Assembly (NCBI GenBank): GCA_041165345.1
Contig: JBEANQ010000027.1
Span: forward strand, 1 to 18,881
DNA: 18,881 nt
From: JBBKWH01 sp041165345
GTDB lineage: Bacteria > Pseudomonadota > Gammaproteobacteria > Pseudomonadales > Moraxellaceae
Reading direction: 5' to 3'
In this document: in pieces, positions 7,665 to 14,790 of the stretch
Numbering within the stretch: position 1 is the stretch's first letter
Layout of the letters: each line of letters opens with the position of its first letter
The notes under the pieces: model-generated
The model's database searches: none
What the model saw: only the letters and a program-made list of their open reading frames with translations
Told to the model about the DNA's origin: nothing
Program-made: the position numbers and the translations under genes

Positions 7665-8897
7665 CTATGCAGCTTGCACACGCAAGCTGCGGGCGCGATG
7701 CACCCACACCGCCAGCGCACCCAGCAACACCAGTAGGGCCATCATGACGGCCACATTGGTGAGGGCATCAAAAGGCAAGGCATGTAACAACGTTCCTCCC
7801 AAGAGCCCCAGTCCAAACTGCAAAGACCCCAATAACGCACTGGCCATCCCTGCCCGATGCCCCTGCTCTGCCAGAGCCAACGCTGTGCTGTTGGGAGCGG
7901 TCAACCCAATGCCAGACACCACCACAAACAAACAGGCCATCACGCTCCACAACTGCGCGGTTCCGCTAAACGATAACCCCAACAGGGTCAACACCCCCAA
8001 CACTTGGGCGACGGTACCAATCTGCAATAACACCAGCAATGGCAAACGCCGCACCCAACGACCATTCAACTGCGACAGCGTAATCAGCCCCGCTGCGTTC
8101 AGACCAAACAACCAACCAAACTGTTGCGCACTCACCCCAAAATGATCCATCAATAACGCTGATGACGCACTGATATACACAAATAACCCGCCCATGAGAC
8201 AGCCCCCCGCCAACGCAGGCGTTCTAAATCGGGCGTCCGCCAACAATGCCCCATAGCCCCGTAGTACCAAGCCAAAGGCCAATGGCTGCCGGCGCTCAAC
8301 GGGTAAGGTTTCATCAAATAACCGATGAATCGCCACCACACTCACCACACCTATCACGGCCAATAACCAAAAAATACTGCTCCAACCGGCTAACACCAAC
8401 ACGCCACCCAACAACGGTGCCAAGATTGGGGCGATTCCCATCACCAACAACAGCATGGCATACGCTTGTGAGGACGCTTGTGGCGACAATCGATCCCGTA
8501 TCGCCGACCGTGCCACCACCACGCCCACACAGCCACCCAACGCTTGTACCACGCGTGCCGCAATCAACACATCTAGACGAGTCGATAACGCACACACGAT
8601 GGACGCCACCACAAACACACTCAAGCCCACATACAGCGGAGGTTTGCGGCCAAAACGGTCACTGACCGGCCCATACACCAACTGCCCCACCGCCAAACCT
8701 AAAAAATAGGCAGGCACAGTATTGGACACGCTGGCCATACTCACGCCCAACGCGGTAGACATGGCCGGTAACGCGGGCAAATACATATCAATCGCTAAAG
8801 GCCCTAACGCGGTCAGCAATCCCAACAGCATGAGCCATGACAACGCATAAGGACGTGTAGGCGTGGACGATTGAACCTGTGAATGCTTGATGTTCAT
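7665..8897 (-). CDS. MFS drug exporter, Bcr/CflA family
   Basis: Twelve-helix major facilitator (DHA1 class) antiporter of the inner membrane, of the family that includes the bicyclomycin and chloramphenicol exporters Bcr and CflA. 410 residues, the usual length. After a short cytosolic N-terminus, helix 1 runs into LGPLAIDMYLPALPAM, a typical Bcr/CflA sequence. The loop 2-3 motif A is GPVSDRFGRKPP, and helix 5 has the antiporter motif C pattern in MGIAPILAPLLGG. GGAG lies about 10 bases before the ATG, and a perfect 14-bp palindrome (8927-8940) sits 30 bases upstream, so repressor control is likely. No regulator gene is next to it. The substrate cannot be told from sequence. Confidence 0.92.
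   Translation of the reverse strand: MNIKHSQVQSSTPTRPYALSWLMLLGLLTALGPLAIDMYLPALPAMSTALGVSMASVSNTVPAYFLGLAVGQLVYGPVSDRFGRKPPLYVGLSVFVVASIVCALSTRLDVLIAARVVQALGGCVGVVVARSAIRDRLSPQASSQAYAMLLLVMGIAPILAPLLGGVLVLAGWSSIFWLLAVIGVVSVVAIHRLFDETLPVERRQPLAFGLVLRGYGALLADARFRTPALAGGCLMGGLFVYISASSALLMDHFGVSAQQFGWLFGLNAAGLITLSQLNGRWVRRLPLLVLLQIGTVAQVLGVLTLLGLSFSGTAQLWSVMACLFVVVSGIGLTAPNSTALALAEQGHRAGMASALLGSLQFGLGLLGGTLLHALPFDALTNVAVMMALLVLLGALAVWVHRARSLRVQAA
7669..7690. repeat. Perfect 9-bp hairpin at the convergent hlyD/MFS junction
   Basis: GCAGCTTGC and GCAAGCTGC flank a 4-base loop, inside the last codons of the exporter gene and just beyond the hlyD-like stop. Neither side has a T-run, so it is not a standard intrinsic terminator. 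It may still stabilise 3' ends or help Rho-dependent termination of either transcript. Confidence 0.5.
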
Positions 8898-8926
8898 GGG
8901 TGTTGTTCTCCAGCAATCATCACAGT

Positions 8927-8940
8927 GTACTGATCAGTAC
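8927..8940. promoter_or_regulatory. Perfect 14-bp palindrome upstream of the MFS exporter, probable operator
   Basis: GTACTGATCAGTAC is its own reverse complement and lies 30-43 bases upstream of the exporter ATG, where a repressor would block the promoter or early transcription. Size and symmetry fit a dimeric TetR- or MarR-type regulator. No such regulator is encoded in the window, so it would act from elsewhere. The role is inferred. Confidence 0.5.
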
Positions 8941-9002
8941 GTTTTTTCGCTTGGTTTTTTTGTTGTTTCATCGGTGACATCAGTAACGGATACCTGTGCC
9001 CC

Positions 9003-9037
9003 AAAAAAAGCCCCCATGGCTCACGTCATGGGGGCTT
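9003..9037 (-). terminator. Intrinsic terminator of the GFA gene unit
   Basis: On the minus strand an 11-bp perfect stem (AAGCCCCCATG with CATGGGGGCTT, 8-base loop) is followed by a run of seven T. It lies 20 bases beyond the GFA-type gene stop and separates that unit from the exporter. Confidence 0.9.
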
Positions 9038-9057
9038 GCTTGTCTCATTAACTGCCA

Positions 9058-9531
9058 CTAATCACGACTTTTATGCGCTAACGCCGCCGCATGTTGCTCC
9101 CACTGCTGACCATCAAACGGCACAATGGTCAACTGCGCCAAGGGCTGGTCTAGACATCGCACATTGACATCCACCCCATCAGGGTTAGACCGTGGAATAT
9201 AAAACGACTTAACTCCACAATGTCGACAAAACAAATGCTTGGCGACACCCGTATTAAAACAATATTGCTGCAACGCCACATGGCCTTGAAGCAATCGAAA
9301 CCGGCTATTTGGCACAATTAAATGCAAAAACCCAGTCTTACAACAGATAGAACAATTGCAGTCCTCAACCTCTGCTGCATCGGATACTGCAACTTCAAAA
9401 CGAACGGCGCCACAGTGACAGCCCCCCGCACGCCAGCGCAGACCGTCATCATGAATGGCAGGGTCATACAGAGATGGATCATTCATTGGGTGCACGTGTG
9501 AGGGCTCATCAGACAGGTCATGGTCGGTCAT
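9058..9531 (-). CDS. GFA/CENP-V family zinc protein
   Basis: Small zinc-binding protein of the family named after glutathione-dependent formaldehyde-activating enzyme; most bacterial members have no proven function. 157 residues. Cysteines stand as in the family: C38-x-C40 in GGCHCGAVRFE, C58/C60/C63 in EDCNCSICCKTGF, and C102-x2-C105 in FCRHCGVKSFYIPRS. The conserved DGVDVNVRC follows. About 30 polar residues precede the domain. The ATG at 9531 is preceded directly by an in-frame GTG (9534) and by the TAA of the upstream membrane-protein gene, so the genes abut and are surely co-transcribed. No Shine-Dalgarno is evident, so translation may depend on coupling. No formaldehyde dehydrogenase gene is nearby, so a role in formaldehyde detoxification is not supported by context. 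Confidence 0.88.
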   Translation of the reverse strand: MTDHDLSDEPSHVHPMNDPSLYDPAIHDDGLRWRAGGCHCGAVRFEVAVSDAAEVEDCNCSICCKTGFLHLIVPNSRFRLLQGHVALQQYCFNTGVAKHLFCRHCGVKSFYIPRSNPDGVDVNVRCLDQPLAQLTIVPFDGQQWEQHAAALAHKSRD

Positions 9532-9534
9532 CAC

Positions 9535-10041
9535 TTAAGGTTTGACCGGCTGATTGGACAATGGCGCATGTGACTGTGCCGCCAAACGTTGCATCACCCC
9601 CCGTTGATGACGACGAAGCAAGCGATCCACGGGAATGGGACCACGGGCAACCCGCGCAAAGCGTCTCGGACGACTGACCACATGAACCGCCAACCATAGA
9701 CTTGCGCCATACATCAACAAACTGAACGCCCAAAACAACCGAAGATCACGGCTCACATGCACATCAAATACCGGTGACACATGCGCCCACAGCACCGGCC
9801 ACACCATGATAAACGCAGCTAAACCAGCCGCCCGACCATAGAGTTTGACCAACGGCCATGCAAATAACGCCGCATGGCCTAGCCCTGCCAACGCCAATAA
9901 CAACGCCACATCTCGCGTCAAGCCATGCTGTATAAACCACGTCAATACCGGTTGCATGGCCAAGTCATACACTTGTAAACCAAGCCATGCTACCAAGGGC
10001 AATAATAACCAACCCAATGAAATTTGAAGCGTTCTAGACAT
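9535..10041 (-). CDS. Unknown four-helix inner-membrane protein
   Basis: I do not recognise the family. About 168 residues from the ATG at 10041, chosen because AGGAG lies 8 bases upstream; the open frame starts at 10095 without a ribosome site. Four hydrophobic segments are visible: one near the N-terminus (SLGWLLLPLVAWLGLQVY), then about residues 45-65, 70-90 and 102-124. They are followed by a basic C-terminal tail of about 45 residues rich in Arg (RPRRFARVARGPIPVDRLLRRHQR), which by the positive-inside rule should be cytosolic. It is the first gene of a two-gene unit with the GFA-type protein, whose start follows its TAA directly. No catalytic motif is seen. Confidence 0.75.
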   Translation of the reverse strand: MSRTLQISLGWLLLPLVAWLGLQVYDLAMQPVLTWFIQHGLTRDVALLLALAGLGHAALFAWPLVKLYGRAAGLAAFIMVWPVLWAHVSPVFDVHVSRDLRLFWAFSLLMYGASLWLAVHVVSRPRRFARVARGPIPVDRLLRRHQRGVMQRLAAQSHAPLSNQPVKP

Positions 10042-10195
10042 CTTGCACACTCCTGATGCACTCATATGACCACCATGTGAGGCGTATCGTTCCATGTCAT
10101 CGCAGCGTCACTGTAAAATCAGCATCAATCCTGTTGAGCAAACGTTACCTCGCCACATTGCAGCGACACGATGCCCACACAATCCACACAGTGCT

Positions 10196-11038
10196 TTAAG
10201 CCACACCTTTAATTTTAAGACCATCACGACCAGCTGCTTTGACTTCATACATCAAGTCATCTGCTGCACGAATCAGTCGCTCGATATCTTCGGGGGGATC
10301 CATCGCACAGACCGCACCAATACTGGCTGTGACACCCGCGATGGTGATCCGTGTCGATTCGTGCAAGCGTTTGAGCAACATGCCTAACACTTGCTCTGCT
10401 CCGGCATAATCGGTTGATGGCAACAAAATCACAAACTCATCACCACCCATACGGGCTTTGAGATCGCTGTCACGCAGTTGGGCATCCAGCAACAACGCCA
10501 CTTGACGCAGCACCTCATCACCTTGTGCGTGCCCCAAGGTGTCATTGACGCGTTTAAAGTGATCTAAATCAATAAACGCCAACGTCACCGGCCACCCTTT
10601 ACGACGACACAACGCCAACACCGCATTGGCCTGCTCAAAAAAAGCACGGCTATTGGATAGACCCGTTAACAGATCCGTACGACTTAAGGCACGCTCACGC
10701 AGCAATGATTGCCGCAGCTGCGCCACTAAAATAGACACCAGCGCAAAGGCCAGCATTTGCGTTGCAATATTGAACGCCCACACGCCTTCAGAGGCATAGG
10801 TTCGGCCACCGGCATAGAGTGAGGCCGCCCATATGGCCGACGCCAACACTGACATGGCCAGCGCCGCCTCGCGACCCTGCCACCATGCCATCAACATCAG
10901 TGGCAAAAAATATAATGGAAACAGTCGATACTCAACACCCACCCACCAGTTTAGACCACCAATCAACACCATCAACACCGTGCTGACGATCACCATCACG
11001 ACGGGCTGGGTAAATCGAGCAATCCATTCATCATGCAT
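10196..11038 (-). CDS. Membrane-bound diguanylate cyclase (GGDEF)
   Basis: Makes cyclic di-GMP from two GTP and so promotes surface attachment or biofilm. 280 residues from the ATG at 11038; an 11-codon longer form would need a TTG start. The N-terminal 110 residues hold about four membrane helices with no recognised sensor motif. The GGDEF domain spans about 118-278: SRTDLLTGLSNSRAFF opens it, FIDLDHFKRVNDTLGH follows, and the active site is intact as GGDEF (198-202). An RxxD inhibitory site (R189-D192) sits five residues before it, so product inhibition is expected. No EAL domain is present. The promoter region is shared with the divergent nadD, but no clear promoter was found by eye. Confidence 0.93.
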   Translation of the reverse strand: MHDEWIARFTQPVVMVIVSTVLMVLIGGLNWWVGVEYRLFPLYFLPLMLMAWWQGREAALAMSVLASAIWAASLYAGGRTYASEGVWAFNIATQMLAFALVSILVAQLRQSLLRERALSRTDLLTGLSNSRAFFEQANAVLALCRRKGWPVTLAFIDLDHFKRVNDTLGHAQGDEVLRQVALLLDAQLRDSDLKARMGGDEFVILLPSTDYAGAEQVLGMLLKRLHESTRITIAGVTASIGAVCAMDPPEDIERLIRAADDLMYEVKAAGRDGLKIKGVA

Positions 11039-11262
11039 GGGTATCCATCTCGTCCAAAAAAGAACCGGCAAACATCATAAAACATCGCGCAAGCAGCCAC
11101 CTAGTACCATCAACGCCCTAAAGTGTGCGGTATTTGGCAGACCACTCTGCGATCAGACCAAGCGACGTCAATCCTGCACACTATCACCTTGATTGATGCC
11201 TTTCGCTATGCAAAAAGCACCTTGAGCGACTCAGCGCAATACCGCAAAATCAACGTTTATGG

Positions 11263-11898
11263 ATGACACTTTTCTCTATGTCACGGCCACTGATTTTATT
11301 GGGCGGTTCATTTGACCCCATTCATGGAGGGCATCTGGCTTTAGCATGGACAGTCTATGCACAATGCCCACAGGCTGAAATTCGCTTGATGCCAACCGCG
11401 CAGTCGCCCTTTAAACACACCAAAACCAGCCGAAAACACCGCCTTGCGCTGCTCAGATTAGCCTTGCGCGACACACCTTTTAAGATTGAACGTTGCGAAC
11501 TACACAGCCCACCACCGGTCTATACGATCGACACCCTGACGCAGATTCGACAGCGGCTCGGCACAACACGCCCGCTGATTTTTGTGATGGGTCAAGATAG
11601 CCTATTGTCGCTGCACAAATGGAAAGGTGGCCTTGATTTATTAGACAAAACACACCTGTGGGTCTTTGCCAGAGCCAATCAACAGCACCCCCTCAAACTT
11701 TCCGACGAGCTGCAAAACAGAGCAGTCAATCACCCAAAAATGCTTGAAAATTCACCAGCTGGACGAATCTATCTCGACCCCTATTTACCCCCTAACATCA
11801 GCAGCACTCAACTGAGATCGCAACTTAGCCGCACCAGCTCTCTCGTACCAGCGCGCGTTTGGGCGTATAATCGGAAGTCCTTTTTGTACGGATTTTAA
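11263..11898 (+). CDS. nadD: Nicotinate-nucleotide adenylyltransferase
   Basis: Cytoplasmic enzyme joining nicotinate mononucleotide and ATP into deamido-NAD, the shared step of NAD synthesis. 211 residues, normal length. The N-terminal nucleotidyltransferase motif GGSFDPIHGGHLAL (14-27) carries the HxGH pair, and ISSTQLR near the C-terminus is the second signature. PPVYTIDTL and FVMGQDSLLSLHKWKG are also typical. A start at 11278 (MSRPLILLGGSFD) would place the motif nearer the N-terminus, as in most homologues; neither ATG has a strong ribosome site. It is the first gene of nadD-rsfS-rlmH, an order conserved in many bacteria, and is seven bases before rsfS. The 224 bases upstream (11039-11262) hold no gene. 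Confidence 0.95.
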   Translation: MTLFSMSRPLILLGGSFDPIHGGHLALAWTVYAQCPQAEIRLMPTAQSPFKHTKTSRKHRLALLRLALRDTPFKIERCELHSPPPVYTIDTLTQIRQRLGTTRPLIFVMGQDSLLSLHKWKGGLDLLDKTHLWVFARANQQHPLKLSDELQNRAVNHPKMLENSPAGRIYLDPYLPPNISSTQLRSQLSRTSSLVPARVWAYNRKSFLYGF

Positions 11899-11905
11899 TC
11901 CCTCC

Positions 11906-12343
11906 ATGAATCTTGAGCCTTCTACGGGTCGTTCATCTGTTTCAAATGCTGGACTGAGCAGCCGCACCGAACCTGCTGCTGATGTGGCCACACCAAACAC
12001 TGAAATCGCCGATTGCATTTTGGCGGTTCGCCAAGCACTCGAAGACGTCAAAGCACAAAATATCGTCGAAATCGACGTGCGCGGCATCACCAATATGGCT
12101 GACACCATTATTATCGCCAGCGGCACGTCCACCCGTCATGTCAAAGCACTGGCGGATAACGTGGCCGAAGAAGCCAAAAAAGCCGGCTTTCGCCCGATTG
12201 GCGTTGAAGGCGAGCGTGATGCTGAGTGGATCTTGGTTGACTTGGGTTATGTGATTGTTCACACCATGCTGCCCACCGCCCGCAGCTTTTATGACCTCGA
12301 AAGCCTGTGGAAACCAACCGCAGACAAAGCGCGTTCGATCTAA
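11906..12343 (+). CDS. rsfS: Ribosomal silencing factor RsfS
   Basis: Binds ribosomal protein uL14 on the 50S subunit and blocks joining of the subunits when nutrients are short. 145 residues: a polar, probably disordered N-terminus of about 33 residues and then the domain. Family marks are VEIDVRGITNMADTIIIASG, TSTRHVKALADNV, GVEGERDAEWILVDLGYVIVH and RSFYDLESLW. The extended N-terminus makes it longer than the E. coli protein (105 residues). No Shine-Dalgarno precedes the ATG, so it may rely on coupling to nadD seven bases upstream. A hairpin and a palindrome lie between it and rlmH. Confidence 0.95.
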   Translation: MNLEPSTGRSSVSNAGLSSRTEPAADVATPNTEIADCILAVRQALEDVKAQNIVEIDVRGITNMADTIIIASGTSTRHVKALADNVAEEAKKAGFRPIGVEGERDAEWILVDLGYVIVHTMLPTARSFYDLESLWKPTADKARSI

Positions 12344-12384
12344 TCACCTGCAATCGACACCGTTGATGCTGTCACTACACATCC

Positions 12385-12398
12385 GTTGATGCATCAAC
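12385..12398. repeat. Perfect 14-bp palindrome in the rsfS-rlmH gap
   Basis: GTTGATGCATCAAC reads the same on both strands. Its left half (GTTGATGC) is also present as a direct copy at 12362-12369, 23 bases upstream. It might be a regulator site before rlmH or an accidental repeat. Confidence 0.35.
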
Positions 12399-12409
12399 CG
12401 CAATGACCT

Positions 12410-12445
12410 ATGGGCCGCTCACAGCGGCCCATTTGTTTGGTCTTT
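12410..12445 (+). terminator. Probable terminator or attenuator between rsfS and rlmH
   Basis: A perfect 10-bp GC-rich stem (ATGGGCCGCT, loop CAC, AGCGGCCCAT) is followed by a T-rich but broken stretch (TTGTTTGGTCTTT). It would end or reduce transcription leaving rsfS. rlmH starts 49 bases later, so it would need read-through or its own promoter. Confidence 0.6.
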
Positions 12446-12493
12446 ACGCTGCCCGCACAGGCTGTTTTAGGCATCGGGGAAAGGATATTTGTC

Positions 12494-12973
12494 ATGAAAG
12501 TTCGTCTGTTGACCATTGGTCAAAAAATGCCCGACTGGGTGCAAACCGGCTACGACGACTATGCTCGTCGGGTTCAACCCATGCTGCCGGTACACACCTT
12601 AGAGTTACCCATGGCGCGGCGGGGTAAGTCGGACTCTCCCGCAGACATTCAAAAATACTGCCAGCAAGAAGGCCAAGCCATTTTGGCCGCGCTGCAACCG
12701 CGTGAACGCTTAATCGCCCTTGAAGTGGGTGGGCGCAACTTATCCACCGAAAAACTATCATCCACACTTGAAACATGGATGCTTGAAGGTGTTGATGTAG
12801 CTTTGGCGATTGGCGGCCCTGATGGTCTGTCCGATGCGGTACGACAACGCGCCGAATGGCATTGGTCACTGTCGGCACTCACCTTGCCGCACCCCATGGT
12901 GCGGGTGATTGTGATTGAGCAACTCTACCGTGCCATGAGCCTGATGAAAGGCCATCCGTATCATCGGGCTTAG
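12494..12973 (+). CDS. rlmH: 23S rRNA (pseudouridine-1915-N3)-methyltransferase RlmH
   Basis: SPOUT-class enzyme that uses SAM to methylate pseudouridine 1915 in helix 69 of 23S rRNA on assembled 70S ribosomes. 159 residues (E. coli 155). The start MKVRLLTIGQKMPDWV is typical, and AAAGGA lies 8 bases upstream of the ATG; the open frame reaches back to 12410, but that stretch is the hairpin region. The trefoil-knot SAM site shows AIGGPDGLS, and the conserved end LSALTLPHPMVRVIVIEQLYRA...HPYHR is intact. It follows rsfS as in many bacteria, but a hairpin in the 150-base gap suggests partly separate expression. Confidence 0.96.
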   Translation: MKVRLLTIGQKMPDWVQTGYDDYARRVQPMLPVHTLELPMARRGKSDSPADIQKYCQQEGQAILAALQPRERLIALEVGGRNLSTEKLSSTLETWMLEGVDVALAIGGPDGLSDAVRQRAEWHWSLSALTLPHPMVRVIVIEQLYRAMSLMKGHPYHRA

Positions 12974-13027
12974 TCTGCCCTGTTGCTGGTTGCCCAATAC
13001 CCACCAGTATTGTTTAGCAAGGCTACA

Positions 13028-13056
13028 GGATTAAAGCCATGGAATAGGCTTTATCC
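13028..13056. repeat. Imperfect inverted repeat before the dioxygenase gene
   Basis: GGATTAAAGCC and GGCTTTATCC pair with one bulged base around an 8-base loop. There is no T-run on either side. It lies in the 133-base gap between rlmH and the LigB-type gene and could be a weak transcript-end hairpin or leader structure. Confidence 0.3.
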
Positions 13057-13106
13057 GACGCAAGTTCAGCCACATCATCAGTCCCTCAACCGAGCATGAG
13101 CCTGTC

Positions 13107-13886
13107 ATGAGACTTGCCACACTACCCGCGCTGTTTATTTCACATGGTGCGCCCACGTTGGCGTTAGAGGCCGGATCTGTCGGTGCGGCCTTGCAACGCC
13201 TGTCCAGCAATTTGCCAACGCCCACTGCCATTGTGGTGATGTCCGCCCATTGGCAAAGCCACACGCTGGAGGTCTCGACCGGTACACGGCCTGAAACATG
13301 GCATGATTTTCGGGGGTTTCCAGATGAACTCTACCACCTTCGCTACCCTGCGGCAGGTGATCCGGCCTTGGCCGACCACCTCTTGGGTTTACTACACAGT
13401 GCAGGGTTGGTGGCACATGGCAACCTGATGCGACCGCGTGATCACGGGGTGTGGGTGCCGTTGCGACACCTCTACCCCAACGCCGATATTCCGGTGATTC
13501 AGTTGTCGATTCCCATCAGCTTTAACGCCGCTCAATTACATCATGTGGGGCGGGTGCTGGCAGAGCTTCGACAGGCGCAAATCTTGTTGATTGGCTCTGG
13601 CAGTATTACCCATAACCTCCATGAACTGTCACGGCAATCTCCAGACGCGCCAACACCCGAATGGGCGAGCAGTTTTCGGCAATGGGTGGTCAATCACTTG
13701 GCTCATGACGACTACGACAGCGTGCTTGATTGGCTGGCACGCGCCCCACATGCACGGCGTAATCACCCCACAGATGAGCATTTAAGCCCGTTATTTTTTG
13801 CCATGGGTGCAGGACAACGGTTTTCGTTGGTACATAGCAGCTTTATGTTTGGGGCGCTGGGCATGGATATTTATCGATTTGACTAA
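13107..13886 (+). CDS. ygiD: LigB-type extradiol dioxygenase of the YgiD/4,5-DOPA dioxygenase family
   Basis: Zinc-dependent member of the LigB superfamily; E. coli YgiD opens the ring of L-DOPA between carbons 4 and 5, though the natural substrate in bacteria is unclear. 259 residues, normal length. Likely metal or active-site histidines are H13 (FISHGAPTLAL), H48 (VMSAHW), H113 (RDHGVWVPL), H169 (GSGSITHNL) and H220/H225 (HPTDEH). The assignment of each His is inferred from the family. PLFFAMGA and SFMFGALGMDIYRF match the family C-terminus. It stands alone between rlmH and rsxB with gaps over 100 bases on both sides. Only a poor ribosome site precedes the ATG. Confidence 0.93.
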   Translation: MRLATLPALFISHGAPTLALEAGSVGAALQRLSSNLPTPTAIVVMSAHWQSHTLEVSTGTRPETWHDFRGFPDELYHLRYPAAGDPALADHLLGLLHSAGLVAHGNLMRPRDHGVWVPLRHLYPNADIPVIQLSIPISFNAAQLHHVGRVLAELRQAQILLIGSGSITHNLHELSRQSPDAPTPEWASSFRQWVVNHLAHDDYDSVLDWLARAPHARRNHPTDEHLSPLFFAMGAGQRFSLVHSSFMFGALGMDIYRFD

Positions 13887-13995
13887 TACAGGGCGGCACT
13901 TGATCGGAATCACACCCTTGATTGCCGCAGCAATCTCGCCCATCATCGCTGCCCGCTGGGTGTGTTGACCGCACCGGTTTGCTGGAGACCTGCAC

Positions 13996-14790
13996 ATGCC
14001 CCCTCTCGACCTGATTCATCAATTAGATGCCGAGCTGCCACAAACACAATGTGGTTTATGTGGTCATGCCGCAGGCTGTTGGCCGTATGCCACTGCGATT
14101 GTTCACAGCGGTGAAGCCGCCAATAAATGTGTACCGGGTGGACAACCCGTGGCCGACACTTTAGCGCAATTGCTCAACCGACCGCTTTTACCTGTTGATG
14201 CCAGCGAATGGCCGATTGCCAGCGATGGCCGCCCCCAACGCATGATTGCAGTGATCCGAGAAGACGACTGTATTGGTTGCACCAAATGCCTGAGTGCCTG
14301 CCCTGTCGACGCCATTATCGGCAGTGGCAAACTCATGCACAGTATTTTGACCGACCTGTGTACCGGTTGTGAACTGTGCCTGCCCCCGTGTCCAGTGGAC
14401 TGTATTGACCTGATTGACCTTGAGACCATCCCCACGGCACAACAACAACGTCAGCAGCAAGACCAAGCACGGCAACGCTATCAGGCGCACCAACAGCGCG
14501 AACAACAACGCGGGCAAGACCAACAACAACGGCGCGCACCGACGATCTCTGCACCGGTGTTATCCCACTCTACCAGTGACACAACCACCCAAACAGCCGC
14601 CCCAACGCCCACATCACTCACCGTGACCAATGCCGCCGCTGACCCACACAAGATGGTTCAACAGGCCACCCTACGCAGTCAAATTGGGAAACTTGAACGC
14701 CAATTGCGGGTGCAACCCGACCATGCAGACCGACGCAGCCAACTCATGGCGCTACAGCAACAACTCAATGCGTTGAGCGAATCGCCATGA
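13996..14790 (+). CDS. rsxB: Orphan RnfB/RsxB-type ferredoxin with Gln-rich tail
   Basis: Iron-sulfur protein related to subunit B of the Rnf/Rsx electron-transport complex. 264 residues; GGAG lies 8 bases before the ATG. Order: N-terminal Fe-S motif (C19, C22, C28, C45), two ferredoxin 4Fe-4S motifs (C92/C95/C98/C102 and C122/C125/C128/C132, each followed by Pro), then a Gln-rich stretch (about 148-180), a Thr/Pro/Ala linker and a short coiled coil (about 224-260). The first motif reads C-x2-C-x5-C, one residue longer than the usual C-x2-C-x4-C. The N-terminal membrane helix of classic RnfB is missing, so the protein should be soluble. No other rnf/rsx gene is present. It overlaps nth by ATGA, so the two are translationally coupled; the partner may be the Fe-S cluster of Nth, but that is speculation. 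Confidence 0.9.
   Translation: MPPLDLIHQLDAELPQTQCGLCGHAAGCWPYATAIVHSGEAANKCVPGGQPVADTLAQLLNRPLLPVDASEWPIASDGRPQRMIAVIREDDCIGCTKCLSACPVDAIIGSGKLMHSILTDLCTGCELCLPPCPVDCIDLIDLETIPTAQQQRQQQDQARQRYQAHQQREQQRGQDQQQRRAPTISAPVLSHSTSDTTTQTAAPTPTSLTVTNAAADPHKMVQQATLRSQIGKLERQLRVQPDHADRRSQLMALQQQLNALSESP

Noticed and set aside
10833..11192. 119-codon plus-strand frame opposite the diguanylate cyclase start
   Set aside because: Shadow of the cyclase coding strand with low-complexity Thr/Asn/His composition and no ribosome site.
11866..11871. Perfect TATAAT near the end of nadD, as a possible promoter for rsfS
   Set aside because: No -35 element at a suitable distance and no extended -10, and it lies within coding sequence; rsfS can be read from nadD.
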